Assembly: GCF_014643735.1 (NCBI RefSeq)
Contig: NZ_BMKA01000005.1
Location: 245 to 64,244 of the forward strand
Source: Neptunicoccus cionae
Lineage (GTDB): Bacteria; Pseudomonadota; Alphaproteobacteria; Rhodobacterales; Rhodobacteraceae
Direction: 5' to 3'
DNA: 64,000 nucleotides
Shown piece after piece: positions 36,052 to 44,693 of this stretch (position 1 is its first letter; each line of letters starts with the position of its first letter). Below the pieces are notes generated by a model that was not told where the DNA came from, did no database searches, and saw only the letters and a program-made list of their open reading frames with translations. The translations under genes and the position numbers were made by a program.

Positions 36052-36654
36052 ATGAAAACTTTCGACTTTTTGTATGATTTTGGCAGCCCGAATGTCTATC
36101 TCGTTCATAAGATTATGGACCAGATCGAAGCCCGTACAGGGGCCAAGGCGAATTACATTCCGATCCTGCTGGGTGGCTTGTTCAAGCTGACGAAAAACAC
36201 GCCCCCCATTCAGGCCTTTGGCGGCGTGACCAACAAGCTGGAGTACGAACGCCGCGAGATGCACCGTTTTATCGAACGCTACGATATTCCGTTCCAGTTC
36301 AACCCGCATTTTCCGGTGATGACCACCGCCGTGATGCGCGGGGCGATTTATGCCCAGTCACAGGATTTCGGCCCCCGCTATATCGACGTGGTGTTTGATG
36401 CAGTCTGGAAAGACGGGTTGAAGATGGATGATCCCGAAGTAATCGCCAAAACGCTAGACGCGAACGGGCTGCCCGCGTCGCAGATTATGGAAGGCGCCCA
36501 AAGCCAGCCGGTCAAGGATCGCCTGTTTGAACTCACCTCCCAAGCGATGGAGCGAGGTGCCTTCGGGGCGCCGATGATGTTCGTCGGGGAAGAGCCCTTC
36601 TTTGGCAAGGACAGCCTGCCCGATATGGAACACTGGCTGTCCAAACAGGACTGA
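36052..36654 (+). CDS. 2-hydroxychromene-2-carboxylate isomerase (DsbA/GST-kappa family)
   Basis: 200-aa thioredoxin-fold protein of the DsbA-like oxidoreductase family. The N-terminal block FDFLYDFGSPNVYL places a serine at the glutathione-contact position used in kappa-class GSTs and the naphthalene-pathway isomerase. GAPMMFV gives the cis-proline loop, and the C-terminal FGKDSLPDMEHWL matches the family. ATG 36052 follows GGAGGA; an upstream frame to 35995 has no support. It is monocistronic, closed by a strong terminator. A glutathione-dependent isomerase or transferase is likely; the naphthalene pathway itself is not present here. Confidence 0.85.
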   Translation: MKTFDFLYDFGSPNVYLVHKIMDQIEARTGAKANYIPILLGGLFKLTKNTPPIQAFGGVTNKLEYERREMHRFIERYDIPFQFNPHFPVMTTAVMRGAIYAQSQDFGPRYIDVVFDAVWKDGLKMDDPEVIAKTLDANGLPASQIMEGAQSQPVKDRLFELTSQAMERGAFGAPMMFVGEEPFFGKDSLPDMEHWLSKQD

Positions 36655-36660
36655 ATGCAT

Positions 36661-36692
36661 AGACCGGCGGAGTGTGATCCGCCGGTCTTTGT
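36661..36692 (+). terminator. Terminator between the isomerase and livF
   Basis: AGACCGGCGGA (36661-36671) pairs perfectly with TCCGCCGGTCT (36678-36688) with a 6-nt loop, followed by TTGTGTTT. It lies between convergent genes and may serve both. Confidence 0.8.
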
Positions 36693-36716
36693 GTTTCGGG
36701 TAAGGCAGCTTGGGGG

Positions 36717-37418
36717 TTAAACCTCCAGCCATTCCTTACGCACGTCATCGCGGGATTTCAGCTCCGCCGGTGTGCCTTCAAACACCACCTGACCGTGGCC
36801 CATCACGTAAACCCGATGAGCAATATCCATCGCGATAGACAGCTTTTGTTCCACCAACAGCGTCGCCACGCCGCGCGCGGCGATCTGGTTCAGCAGTTCG
36901 GCCACCCGTTGTGTCATCTGGGGGGAAAGGCCCTCGGTCGGTTCGTCGATCATGACAAAGTCGGGATCGCCCATCAACGTGCGGCACATGGTCAGCATCT
37001 GCTGCTCCCCGCCTGACATCACCGAAGCCTCTACATCGGCCCGTTCCCGCAGGTTTGAAAACATCTCAAACATGTTTTCCATCGACCAGCGCCCGTCTTC
37101 ATCCTTTTGGCCGGGCTTCAGGCCAAGGATCAGGTTCTGGCGGGTGGTAAGCCCCGGAAAGATATCGCGGTTTTCCGGCACGTAACCGATGCCAAGATTG
37201 GCAATCTCAAAGGCTTTCTTCCCTGCGATTTCCTGACCTTTGAAGGTCACGGACCCGTGGGGTTCCACCTCTCCCATGATGGCTTTGCAGGTGGTTGATC
37301 GCCCCACCCCGTTGCGTCCCAGAAGGGCGACAATCTCGCCTTCCTGAACGTTCAGGTTCACCCCTTGCAGGATGTGGGATTTGCCGTAGTAGGCGTGTAG
37401 ATCTCTTACGTCCAACAT
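36717..37418 (-). CDS. livF: Branched-chain amino acid-type ABC transporter ATP-binding protein
   Basis: 233 aa from ATG 37418. It begins MLDVRDLHAYYGKSHILQGV, typical of LivF. Walker A is GRNGVGRST, where the usual lysine-containing GKST reads GRST: the Walker A lysine position is Arg. The signature is MSGGEQQ and Walker B is FVMIDEPTEGLSP. A Lys-to-Arg change in Walker A is uncommon and could lower ATP hydrolysis. It is one base downstream of livG and the last gene of the cluster. Confidence 0.92.
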   Translation of the reverse strand: MLDVRDLHAYYGKSHILQGVNLNVQEGEIVALLGRNGVGRSTTCKAIMGEVEPHGSVTFKGQEIAGKKAFEIANLGIGYVPENRDIFPGLTTRQNLILGLKPGQKDEDGRWSMENMFEMFSNLRERADVEASVMSGGEQQMLTMCRTLMGDPDFVMIDEPTEGLSPQMTQRVAELLNQIAARGVATLLVEQKLSIAMDIAHRVYVMGHGQVVFEGTPAELKSRDDVRKEWLEV

Positions 37419-37419
37419 A

Positions 37420-38178
37420 TCAGTGCTCCGCCTCCAGTGCTGCGCCAAGATAGGCTTCCTGCACCGCTTGATCCGCACGCACCGCTTCGGGTTCGCCGGT
37501 TGCCACGATTTCTCCGTAAACCAGCACGCTGATCCGGTCACACAGGCCGAACACAACGCCCATGTCATGTTCCACCATGATCAGGGTTTTGCCTTCGGTG
37601 ACTTTCTCGATCAGTCCCACGATGTAATCGGTTTCCGTGTTGGACATCCCTGCTGTGGGTTCGTCCAGCATGATCACATCCGCACCACCCGCAATGGTGA
37701 TGCCAATCTCAAGCGCGCGTTGTTCAGCGTAGCTGAGCACTCCGGCAGGTAGGTCGCGGCGGCTGGTCAGGTTGATCTGTTCAAGGATTTCCTCTGCGCC
37801 TTCATTCAGCGCGCGAGATTTGCTGACCATGTTCCAAAAGCTGTATTTATAGCCCATCGACCACAGCAGCGAACAACGCACGTTTTCAAACACCGTCATC
37901 TTTGGAAAGATGTTGGTGATCTGGAAACTGCGCGACAGTCCCATCCGGTTGATTTCAAACGGAGCCTTGCCCGCCAGATCATGCCCGTGCAACCGCACAT
38001 GCCCCGAGGTTTGGGGAAACCGTCCGGTGATCAGGTTGAACAGGGTGGATTTTCCCGCCCCGTTCGGCCCGATGATGGCATGGCGTTCGCCCTTGCCGAT
38101 GGACAGATCCACCCCGCGGATGATCTCGGTCTTGCCAAAGGACTTGCGCAAGCCTTCAAGTTCAAGTGCAGCCGTCAT
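37420..38178 (-). CDS. livG: Branched-chain amino acid-type ABC transporter ATP-binding protein
   Basis: 252 aa from ATG 38178, with AAGGAGG upstream. Walker A is GPNGAGKST, and the LivG-type insertion NLITGRFPQTSG follows. The signature position reads LSYAEQRALEIG, the usual LivG replacement of LSGGQ, and Walker B is VIMLDEPTAGMS, with the switch histidine in MVEHDMGVVFGL. It forms the ATPase heterodimer with LivF. Its start overlaps the livM stop by four bases. Confidence 0.94.
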   Translation of the reverse strand: MTAALELEGLRKSFGKTEIIRGVDLSIGKGERHAIIGPNGAGKSTLFNLITGRFPQTSGHVRLHGHDLAGKAPFEINRMGLSRSFQITNIFPKMTVFENVRCSLLWSMGYKYSFWNMVSKSRALNEGAEEILEQINLTSRRDLPAGVLSYAEQRALEIGITIAGGADVIMLDEPTAGMSNTETDYIVGLIEKVTEGKTLIMVEHDMGVVFGLCDRISVLVYGEIVATGEPEAVRADQAVQEAYLGAALEAEH

Positions 38179-39479
38179 TGCGCGCCTCCTTCTTTGGGTG
38201 AGGACAACACATTTGCGTTGCCCCAAGTCTCGCGCAATTCCGCAGAATTGCGCTTGGCAATCCAGAAGCACACCAGCGTTACACCGACAATCACGATCCA
38301 CGGCAACGGGCTGTGGGTCGAAAATTCGATGCCAAACAGGCTCATGTCATTCTCTCCGACAGCAGCATGTTTGAAGTGGAACATGATCTCACAAAAGCTC
38401 GCCAGTCCAAGGATGCCGATGGCCGCTGGCAGAACCGTTTTGAAGTAGGGAACAACCAGAGTGCCCAATTTGCCAAGCTTGTAAGGTGCAACGTGCATCA
38501 TGATGACACCCGCCAAACCACCGGGGAAATACATCACTGTCAGCACGAACAAGGCCCCCACATATAGCTGCCAGAGTTCGGTTTGAAGTGAGAGAACCGA
38601 TTGCAGCAGGGTAAACACGATTGCGCCGATGATTGGACCAAAGAAGAAACCGACGCCCCCCAGAAAGGTGATTAGCAGGATCGAACCGGAGGTCACAAGG
38701 TTAAGGTTTTCCTCGGTCAGGATTTCAAAGTTGATCGCGAACAAACCACCTGCAACACCGGCAAAGAAACCGGAGGCGCAGAAGGAATAGAACCGCACCC
38801 AACGGGCTGAATAGCCAAGAAATTGCGCCCGTTCGGGATTGTCACGCACCGCATTCGCCATCCGCCCGACAGGGGTTCTGGAAAACAGGTACATCAGCAA
38901 GGCCGACAGGACGAGCCAACCGGCGGTCAGGTAGTACACCTCGATCTTGGTCAGGAATTCATAGCCGAATACTGGCAGACCATAGGTCCGGTCGCCGCTC
39001 ACGCCTTCCTCGCCGCCAAAGAAGGCAACGACGATAACAGAACTCGCCGCGATCAGTTCACCGATCCCCAGAGAGATCATGGCGAACACCGTGCCAGCCG
39101 TGCGTGTGGAAAACGACCCGATGATCGTGGCCATCCCCATGCCGAACAATCCGCCGACAACAGGCAGCAGTGGCAGGGGCAGCGGGATGTTCTGGTATTC
39201 CACCCAGTTCATCACGTGCATACACATGAAACCGCCCATACCCATATAAACTGCATGGCCAAAGGACAACATGCCCCCCTGCCCCAGCAGCATATTATAG
39301 GCCAGCGCAAAGACGATCGTGATCGCCATCTGGTTCATAATGGTCAGCGCCGAGTTAGACTGGAACACATAAGGCAACACCAGCAGGATTGCGGTGCAGA
39401 TCACCCAAGGCGCAACCGTCCCTGTGCTCAGCCCGCCGTAGGAGCGTTTCTTGGTCATAATGGAAGTTGTATCTGTCAT
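38175..39479 (-). CDS. livM: Branched-chain amino acid-type ABC transporter permease LivM
   Basis: 434-aa inner-membrane permease with about ten hydrophobic segments. Characteristic LivM elements are NLLLGQGGMLSFGHA-type motif NMLLGQGGMLSFGHAVYMG and RTPVGRMANAVRDNPERAQFLGY, the cytoplasmic EAA-like loop that contacts the ATPases. A C-terminal extra hydrophobic segment (SPLPWIVIVGVTLVCFWI) is longer than in many homologues. It overlaps livH and livG by four bases each. Confidence 0.93.
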   Translation of the reverse strand: MTDTTSIMTKKRSYGGLSTGTVAPWVICTAILLVLPYVFQSNSALTIMNQMAITIVFALAYNMLLGQGGMLSFGHAVYMGMGGFMCMHVMNWVEYQNIPLPLPLLPVVGGLFGMGMATIIGSFSTRTAGTVFAMISLGIGELIAASSVIVVAFFGGEEGVSGDRTYGLPVFGYEFLTKIEVYYLTAGWLVLSALLMYLFSRTPVGRMANAVRDNPERAQFLGYSARWVRFYSFCASGFFAGVAGGLFAINFEILTEENLNLVTSGSILLITFLGGVGFFFGPIIGAIVFTLLQSVLSLQTELWQLYVGALFVLTVMYFPGGLAGVIMMHVAPYKLGKLGTLVVPYFKTVLPAAIGILGLASFCEIMFHFKHAAVGENDMSLFGIEFSTHSPLPWIVIVGVTLVCFWIAKRNSAELRETWGNANVLSSPKEGGAQ

Positions 39480-40432
39480 GCGTCACGCTTTCCGAACAGG
39501 CCGTAAGGGCGGAAGACAAGGATCACCACCATCAGCAGATAAGGCAGGATCGGCCCGATTTGCGGCAGGGTCAGCGACCAGATATCGCGCAAGGCGTGCT
39601 CTGACATATCCTCGGGCATTTCAAAGCCGACAGCCATCAGGATATCTGCCATCGCGATGTTATAGGACGCCGCGAATGTGGTCATCCAACCGATCAACAA
39701 GGACGCAACCAGCGCCCCCCAAAGCGAGCCGAGACCGCCGATCACGATTGTCACAAACACGATAGAGCCAAGCAGAAACGCCATCCCCGGGAAAGTCCCA
39801 AGCTGCGGACCCGCGATCACACCGGCAAGACCGGCCAGCGCCGTACCAACGCCAAACACACCCATGAAGATGAACGGTACGTTGTGGCCAAGCGCCTCAA
39901 CCGTGCGCGGATAGCTTAGGGCGGCCTGAATAATCATACCGACCCGCGTTTTGGTTAGCACGTAAAGCAAGCACAGGAAGATCAGCACCGAAATGGCGAT
40001 CATAAAGACCTTATAGGCCTGAATTTCGTTTGTTCCGATGGAGAACAACGCGAATTGCAGAACCTCAGGGGCGTCATAGGGAACCTGGTTCTTGCCCCAG
40101 AAGAACTGGACGATCTCTTCGATCAACAGCGCCAGACCAAATGTGAAGATCAGCTCTGGAACGTGTCCATACTGATGCACCTTGCGCAGACCGAACCGTT
40201 CAATCGCGGCACCCGCCAGCCCGACGATAATCGGCGCAAGGATCAGCCCCGGCCAGAAGCCCATATATCGGCTGATTTGATAAGCGAAGTAAGCGCCCAG
40301 CATGTAAAAACTGGCATGGGCGAAGTTCAGCACGCCCATCATAGAAAAGATCAACGTCAACCCGCTGGACAGCATAAACAGCAGCAATCCATACACGAGA
40401 CCGTCAATCAGGATAACGAGAACAAGTTCCAT
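39476..40432 (-). CDS. livH: Branched-chain amino acid-type ABC transporter permease LivH
   Basis: 318-aa permease with about eight hydrophobic segments. SSGLTLIFSMMGVLNFAHASFYMLGAY near the N-terminus contains the family motif GVLNFAHASFYMLGAY. The loop AALSYPRTVEALGHNVPFIF and VIGGLGSLWGALVAS are also diagnostic. It pairs with LivM to form the membrane channel. It is 83 bases downstream of the binding-protein gene, across a strong terminator hairpin, and overlaps livM by four bases. Confidence 0.94.
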   Translation of the reverse strand: MELVLVILIDGLVYGLLLFMLSSGLTLIFSMMGVLNFAHASFYMLGAYFAYQISRYMGFWPGLILAPIIVGLAGAAIERFGLRKVHQYGHVPELIFTFGLALLIEEIVQFFWGKNQVPYDAPEVLQFALFSIGTNEIQAYKVFMIAISVLIFLCLLYVLTKTRVGMIIQAALSYPRTVEALGHNVPFIFMGVFGVGTALAGLAGVIAGPQLGTFPGMAFLLGSIVFVTIVIGGLGSLWGALVASLLIGWMTTFAASYNIAMADILMAVGFEMPEDMSEHALRDIWSLTLPQIGPILPYLLMVVILVFRPYGLFGKRDA

Positions 40433-40467
40433 CGTGTCCCAACCCTAACGATTTTTGAATTTTAGAC

Positions 40468-40501
40468 AAAAAAGGCCCGCTTCGAGAAACCGAAGCGGGC
40501 C
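40468..40501 (-). terminator. Terminator between the binding-protein gene and livH
   Basis: On the minus strand GGCCCGCTTCG pairs perfectly with CGAAGCGGGCC over 11 bp around a 6-nt loop, followed by six Ts (A-run at 40468-40473 on the plus strand). It begins 15 bases after the binding-protein stop and precedes livH, so most transcripts should end after the binding protein. Confidence 0.87.
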
Positions 40502-40515
40502 GCAAAGCACAGCCT

Positions 40516-41760
40516 TTACGGGCGCTTCATTTTGCAGGTCGTCGGGCTGTCCATGCCAGCCATCTCGACTTCGCTTACCAGTTTCATACCCCACTCGGAC
40601 GCGTCCATGTAGAACTGCAGACCTTCGCTGGTATGTTCCTGAATATCGACGTTCTGGATGATCTGGTGATCGTCCGGACGCATGAACAGTTTACCACCCC
40701 AGATGCTGTCATGCTCCATGCCTTCAAGGGCTTGGGCCACTTTCACAACATCCGTCGCAGTGCCCGCTTCGTTGATCGCTTTTGCCAGCATTTCAATGGT
40801 GTTAGCGATACGCGGCTGGGTGATGTCATGATCAGGATATTTGGCTTCAAACCCTTCAACATAGGCCGCAGTCCGATCAGATGCTGGCGGGTTCACAGCG
40901 CCTTCGCTGACCAGATAAATGTGGCCTGTACCCTGTTCGCCAAAGGTGCGGGTGATGCCATTAGATGCTGCGTAGTAAGTGTAAATCGGGCCGTCAAATC
41001 CGGCGTCGATGATCGCCTTACCCAGACCAACCATATCCGCGCCCCAGTTGCCTGTGATCACGGCGTCAGCGCCGGAGGAGACAATTTTACGAGCGTAGGG
41101 TGTGAAGTCCTTCACCTTGCCAATCGGGTGCAATTCGTTGCCGACGATCTCTACGTCAGCACGCTTTTCACCAAGGTTGCGCACGGCAGCCGCAGCCACG
41201 GATTTACCGAAAGAATAGTCCTGACCGATCACGTAAACCTTCTTCAGGTCCTCGTCTTTGGCCATAACATCTGTCAGCGCGTCCATTTTGATGTCCGCAT
41301 TGGCATCAAAGCGGAAGTGCCAGAAGTTACAGGCATCATTTGTCAGTGCCGGATCAACCGCAGCATAGTTCAAAAACAGCACCCGATCATCAGGATTGCG
41401 GCGGTTGTGCTTGTTCACTGCATCAGTGATCGCGTGGGCGATACCAGAAGAGTTGCCTTGCGCGATGTAACGGATGCCTTGGTCAATCGCGACCTGCACC
41501 TGAATAAGAGATTCTTTCGGGCTCATCTTGTTGTCAAAGCCGACAATCTCAAACATGTCGCCTTCCAGAACACCGCCCTGGTCGTTTACCAGTTTTTCAG
41601 CAGCATATTGAAATTCGGCATAGCCGTTTGTCCCTGTTGGCGAGAACGGGCCCGACAGCGGATCGACGAATGCAATTTTCACGGTATCCGCGAAAGCAAC
41701 AGACGCACCCAAGCTGACGGCCAATGCAGTGGCCACACCAAATTTGGTTTTCTTGATCAT
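40516..41760 (-). CDS. Branched-chain amino acid-type ABC transporter substrate-binding protein
   Basis: 414-aa periplasmic protein with signal peptide (MIKKTKFGVATALAVSLGASVAFA) and mature start DTVKIAFVDPLSGPF, the classic LivK/LivJ opening. The ligand-contact region GNSSGIAHAI and YVIGQDYSFGKSVA support the type I amino acid/amide-binding fold. ATG 41760 follows GGGAGGA. True ligands may be amino acids, urea or aromatic acids; flanking CoA ligases leave an aromatic or organic acid possible. It is the first gene of the liv-type cluster, and the terminator after it implies higher expression than the permeases. Confidence 0.92.
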   Translation of the reverse strand: MIKKTKFGVATALAVSLGASVAFADTVKIAFVDPLSGPFSPTGTNGYAEFQYAAEKLVNDQGGVLEGDMFEIVGFDNKMSPKESLIQVQVAIDQGIRYIAQGNSSGIAHAITDAVNKHNRRNPDDRVLFLNYAAVDPALTNDACNFWHFRFDANADIKMDALTDVMAKDEDLKKVYVIGQDYSFGKSVAAAAVRNLGEKRADVEIVGNELHPIGKVKDFTPYARKIVSSGADAVITGNWGADMVGLGKAIIDAGFDGPIYTYYAASNGITRTFGEQGTGHIYLVSEGAVNPPASDRTAAYVEGFEAKYPDHDITQPRIANTIEMLAKAINEAGTATDVVKVAQALEGMEHDSIWGGKLFMRPDDHQIIQNVDIQEHTSEGLQFYMDASEWGMKLVSEVEMAGMDSPTTCKMKRP

Positions 41761-41988
41761 TATTATTCCTCCCAGAATGACTATCACCCTGCGCACAAGG
41801 CGCGGTTGATATAGGTGAAAGACTTACACACTTTGATGATAAGTCAAGCATTTCGCCTGCTCGTAACGTTGGGTCACATTGCGGTGGCGGCTTAACCTCA
41901 ACGTCATTGCATTTAATACTTTTTCGCAGAGCGGAATTCTGTTTCACTCCCCCAAGCGCGTGGAAGCGCGGCATCTGGGAGGAATGCA

Positions 41989-43494
41989 ATGGATCGGCTA
42001 CATCAGGTTCTGGAGGGGAAACCCGCCAGCGCACGGGCACTTGTGGATTTTGACGGCACGGCGTTTACCTACGGTGAATTGCAAATGGAATCCGCCGCTC
42101 TGGCGCAGATTTTGCAAAACCACGGGGTGCGTGGCGGGGACCGCGTGGTGCTGGTCGCTGAAAATTCAGTCCTTTACGCCGCGATGGTCTTTGCTGCCAG
42201 CCGTTTGAACGCATGGTTGGTGTTGGTGAACGCCAGACAATCCGCCGAAGAAATTGCCGCGATAGAGGCCCACGCCACCCCGCGCTGTGTGATCTTTACC
42301 CACAGCGCATCAGAACCGGCCCGCGCCCATGCAAAGCGGCTGGAGGCCCAAAAAATCGGTGCGCTGGCCTGTGGGCCGATCTATGCGACAAAAGTTAAAG
42401 AAACCGAAACGGAGCCGGTTTCCGCAGGCAGCGACCAAGTGGCGGTGCTTTTGTACACCACCGGAACCACCAGTGCGCCGAAAGGCGTGATGCTGACCCA
42501 TAAGAACCTGCTATTTAGCGCCAAGAACTCTGCCCGTTTCCACGGACTAACCCCTGATGACCGCGTTGTCGGCGTATTGCCCGGCACCCACATCTACGCG
42601 CTGGCCTCGGTTTTTCTGCCTGCCATGATCGCAGGTGCAACGCTGCATCTGTTTGCACGGTTTGATACGCGCGCCGTGCTGTCCCTGCTGCGGGGTGGGG
42701 CCACGCGCTTTCCTGCCGTGCCCCAGATGATGGCCGCGATCATGCAGCACCTGCATGAAGCTGGCGAAAACCTGAACGCTCCTGCCCTGATCAGTATGAT
42801 GACCGGCGGTGCGCCCCTTGATCCGGGGTTGAAAGCGCGGGCGGAAAAGGTCTTTGGCATCCCGCTGAACAACGGTTACGGCATGACGGAAACGTCCCCT
42901 TCTATTGCGGCGACCCATAACGACAACCCACGCGATGATGTGGGGGTCGGTGCGCCTTATGAGTGGATCGAAGTGCGTCTGTGGGACAAAAACGAGCACG
43001 GCATCGGGGAAATTCAGGTGCGGGGCGAGAATGTTATGAAGGGATACTACCGCGCTCCCGAACGCACGGCCGAGGCAATGACAGACGACGGATTTTTTCG
43101 CACCGGCGATCTGGGGCGGTTCGATGATGGCGGCGGGCTGCATATCGTGGGGCGTCTGAAGGAGCTGATCATCCGCTCCGGCTTTAACGTCCATCCGCCC
43201 GAGATCGAGGCGATGCTGTCCAAACACCCCGATGTGTTTCAGGTGGCGGTGGTCGGGCGTATGGTGCCGGGCGACGAGGAGATTCTTGCCTTCGTGAAAG
43301 GCACGGATGCATTGCAGGAAGAGGCGTTAAAACTGTGGCTGCGGGACCGGCTGGTGGGCTACAAAATACCGAGCCATATCTTCATTGTCGACACCTATCC
43401 GGCGGCGGCCACTGGCAAGATATTCAAGCACAAACTGCTGGATCACTTCGCAGACAGAATTTCACAGAAGGACACCGAAAGCGCAGCGCCCTAG
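41989..43494 (+). CDS. AMP-forming acyl-CoA ligase
   Basis: 501-aa class I adenylate-forming enzyme. The ATP motif LLYTTGTTSAPKGVMLTHKN (near residue 150), NGYGMTETSPS (A5), FFRTGDLGRF (A7) and GRLKELIIRSGFNVHPPEIE (A8) are present, and the catalytic lysine lies in the final AATGKIFKHKL. It makes an acyl-CoA from an unknown carboxylate. ATG 41989 follows GGGAGGA. It is divergent from the binding-protein gene of the liv cluster, and its stop codon shares a CTAG with the stop of the convergent PaaI thioesterase gene. Confidence 0.9.
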   Translation: MDRLHQVLEGKPASARALVDFDGTAFTYGELQMESAALAQILQNHGVRGGDRVVLVAENSVLYAAMVFAASRLNAWLVLVNARQSAEEIAAIEAHATPRCVIFTHSASEPARAHAKRLEAQKIGALACGPIYATKVKETETEPVSAGSDQVAVLLYTTGTTSAPKGVMLTHKNLLFSAKNSARFHGLTPDDRVVGVLPGTHIYALASVFLPAMIAGATLHLFARFDTRAVLSLLRGGATRFPAVPQMMAAIMQHLHEAGENLNAPALISMMTGGAPLDPGLKARAEKVFGIPLNNGYGMTETSPSIAATHNDNPRDDVGVGAPYEWIEVRLWDKNEHGIGEIQVRGENVMKGYYRAPERTAEAMTDDGFFRTGDLGRFDDGGGLHIVGRLKELIIRSGFNVHPPEIEAMLSKHPDVFQVAVVGRMVPGDEEILAFVKGTDALQEEALKLWLRDRLVGYKIPSHIFIVDTYPAAATGKIFKHKLLDHFADRISQKDTESAAP

Positions 43495-43895
43495 CGGCTG
43501 CGATAGCGGAAGGTGCCGGTGGCTTTGGCGATCAGTTCACCGGTTTCATCGCACAGTTCAGCATCAGCGAAATAGGTCTTGCGCCCACCGCCCGTGCGCC
43601 AGCCTTTGGCGATCAGCAGCTTGCCTTTGGGGCGCGAAAGATATTGCACCGTCATGGACAGGGTCATCACCAGTTGCGGCGCGTTCGGATCCCCTGTGTA
43701 GCTACCCGCAAACCCCATCGCCGTATCCAGCAGACTGGCATGAACCCCGCCGTGGGGCAGCCCGTAGCGGTTGCCGTGCTTGGCTTCTAGCGGCATCTCT
43801 AGCGTGGCCTTACCTTCGGCCCAAGCGGTTACGTTGTAGCCCAGAAGCTTTTGATATTCATAAGGTTCTTCAAACGAACCGGTCACGTCATTCAT
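43491..43895 (-). CDS. PaaI family hotdog thioesterase
   Basis: 134-aa single-hotdog protein. NRYGLPHGGVHASLLDTAMG gives the HGG active-site element with the Asp one helix later, as in PaaI and 4-hydroxybenzoyl-CoA thioesterase type II families. It hydrolyses acyl- or aryl-CoA. It is the last gene of the minus-strand acyl-CoA operon, its start overlapping the iclR-type stop by four bases. Its stop TAG and that of the convergent ligase overlap within CTAG (43491-43494). Confidence 0.88.
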   Translation of the reverse strand: MNDVTGSFEEPYEYQKLLGYNVTAWAEGKATLEMPLEAKHGNRYGLPHGGVHASLLDTAMGFAGSYTGDPNAPQLVMTLSMTVQYLSRPKGKLLIAKGWRTGGGRKTYFADAELCDETGELIAKATGTFRYRSR

Positions 43896-44689
43896 CGCGG
43901 GTTCATCCCCAAAAGCTCTGCTGATTTGACCAGCAATGGTCCGTAGACCGTCTCTAGTTCATCCGGTTTGACGTGGAAAGACGGCCCGCCCACGTTCAAC
44001 CCGAACACACGACCGTCAAGGCCGCGCACCGGAACCGCAACGCCGTTTACATCAGGGCGCCAATCGCCAAAACCGGAACAGAAACCGACCTTTTCGTATT
44101 GCCGTTTCGCCTCCGCATAGCTGGTTTTTTGTTGTTCAACCAGATCGGGCAAAAACTCGGCACCGCAGGCAAAGGCCGCTTCCAACCCGGGCTCGTCCAG
44201 ACCGACAAGGATCGCACGCCCGATGGCCGAAAAGAACAGCGGCAGGCGTGATCCGATGGACAGTCGCAGGGACACGTCCTCACAGGAGCGTTCCACCGCG
44301 ATATAGATCGCATCGGTCAGGTGACGTTCAGCCAATGCACAGGTGATATAGCTGTTAGGCCCGTCCCGCAGGCGCAGCATCTCTTCCTTGGCACGCTCGG
44401 CAATTTCCATCCCCGACAGCACCCCGAAACCAAGCGACAGAACCCCTGCCCCAAGGCGATATCCCCCCGATTTTTCGTCCAAAGACAGGTAATCAAGGCG
44501 GCACAGCGTATAGATCAGTCGGGACACCGTGGGTTTGGGCAATCCCGTGCGTTTGGCAATGTCCGTATTGGTCAGGACGGATTCATTTGGCCGGAAACAG
44601 CGCAGCACATCCAGCCCACGCGCCAGCGCGGTGATGAAATTGCGGTCCTTATCCTCGTCGAGGTCCGGAATAACGTGAATCTCGGCCAT
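43892..44689 (-). CDS. IclR family transcriptional regulator
   Basis: 265 aa. The N-terminal winged HTH is visible (TNTDIAKRTGLPKPTVSRLIYTL region, around residues 40-62), and the C-terminal effector domain carries the IclR features IGSRLPLFFSAIGRAILVGL and the final NVGGPSF pattern. It is embedded near the end of the acyl-CoA operon, four bases after the phosphotransferase gene, and probably controls the operon in response to a pathway acid or CoA intermediate (inference). The ribosome site is weak (GGGGT). Confidence 0.9.
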   Translation of the reverse strand: MAEIHVIPDLDEDKDRNFITALARGLDVLRCFRPNESVLTNTDIAKRTGLPKPTVSRLIYTLCRLDYLSLDEKSGGYRLGAGVLSLGFGVLSGMEIAERAKEEMLRLRDGPNSYITCALAERHLTDAIYIAVERSCEDVSLRLSIGSRLPLFFSAIGRAILVGLDEPGLEAAFACGAEFLPDLVEQQKTSYAEAKRQYEKVGFCSGFGDWRPDVNGVAVPVRGLDGRVFGLNVGGPSFHVKPDELETVYGPLLVKSAELLGMNPR

Positions 44690-44693
44690 TGTT

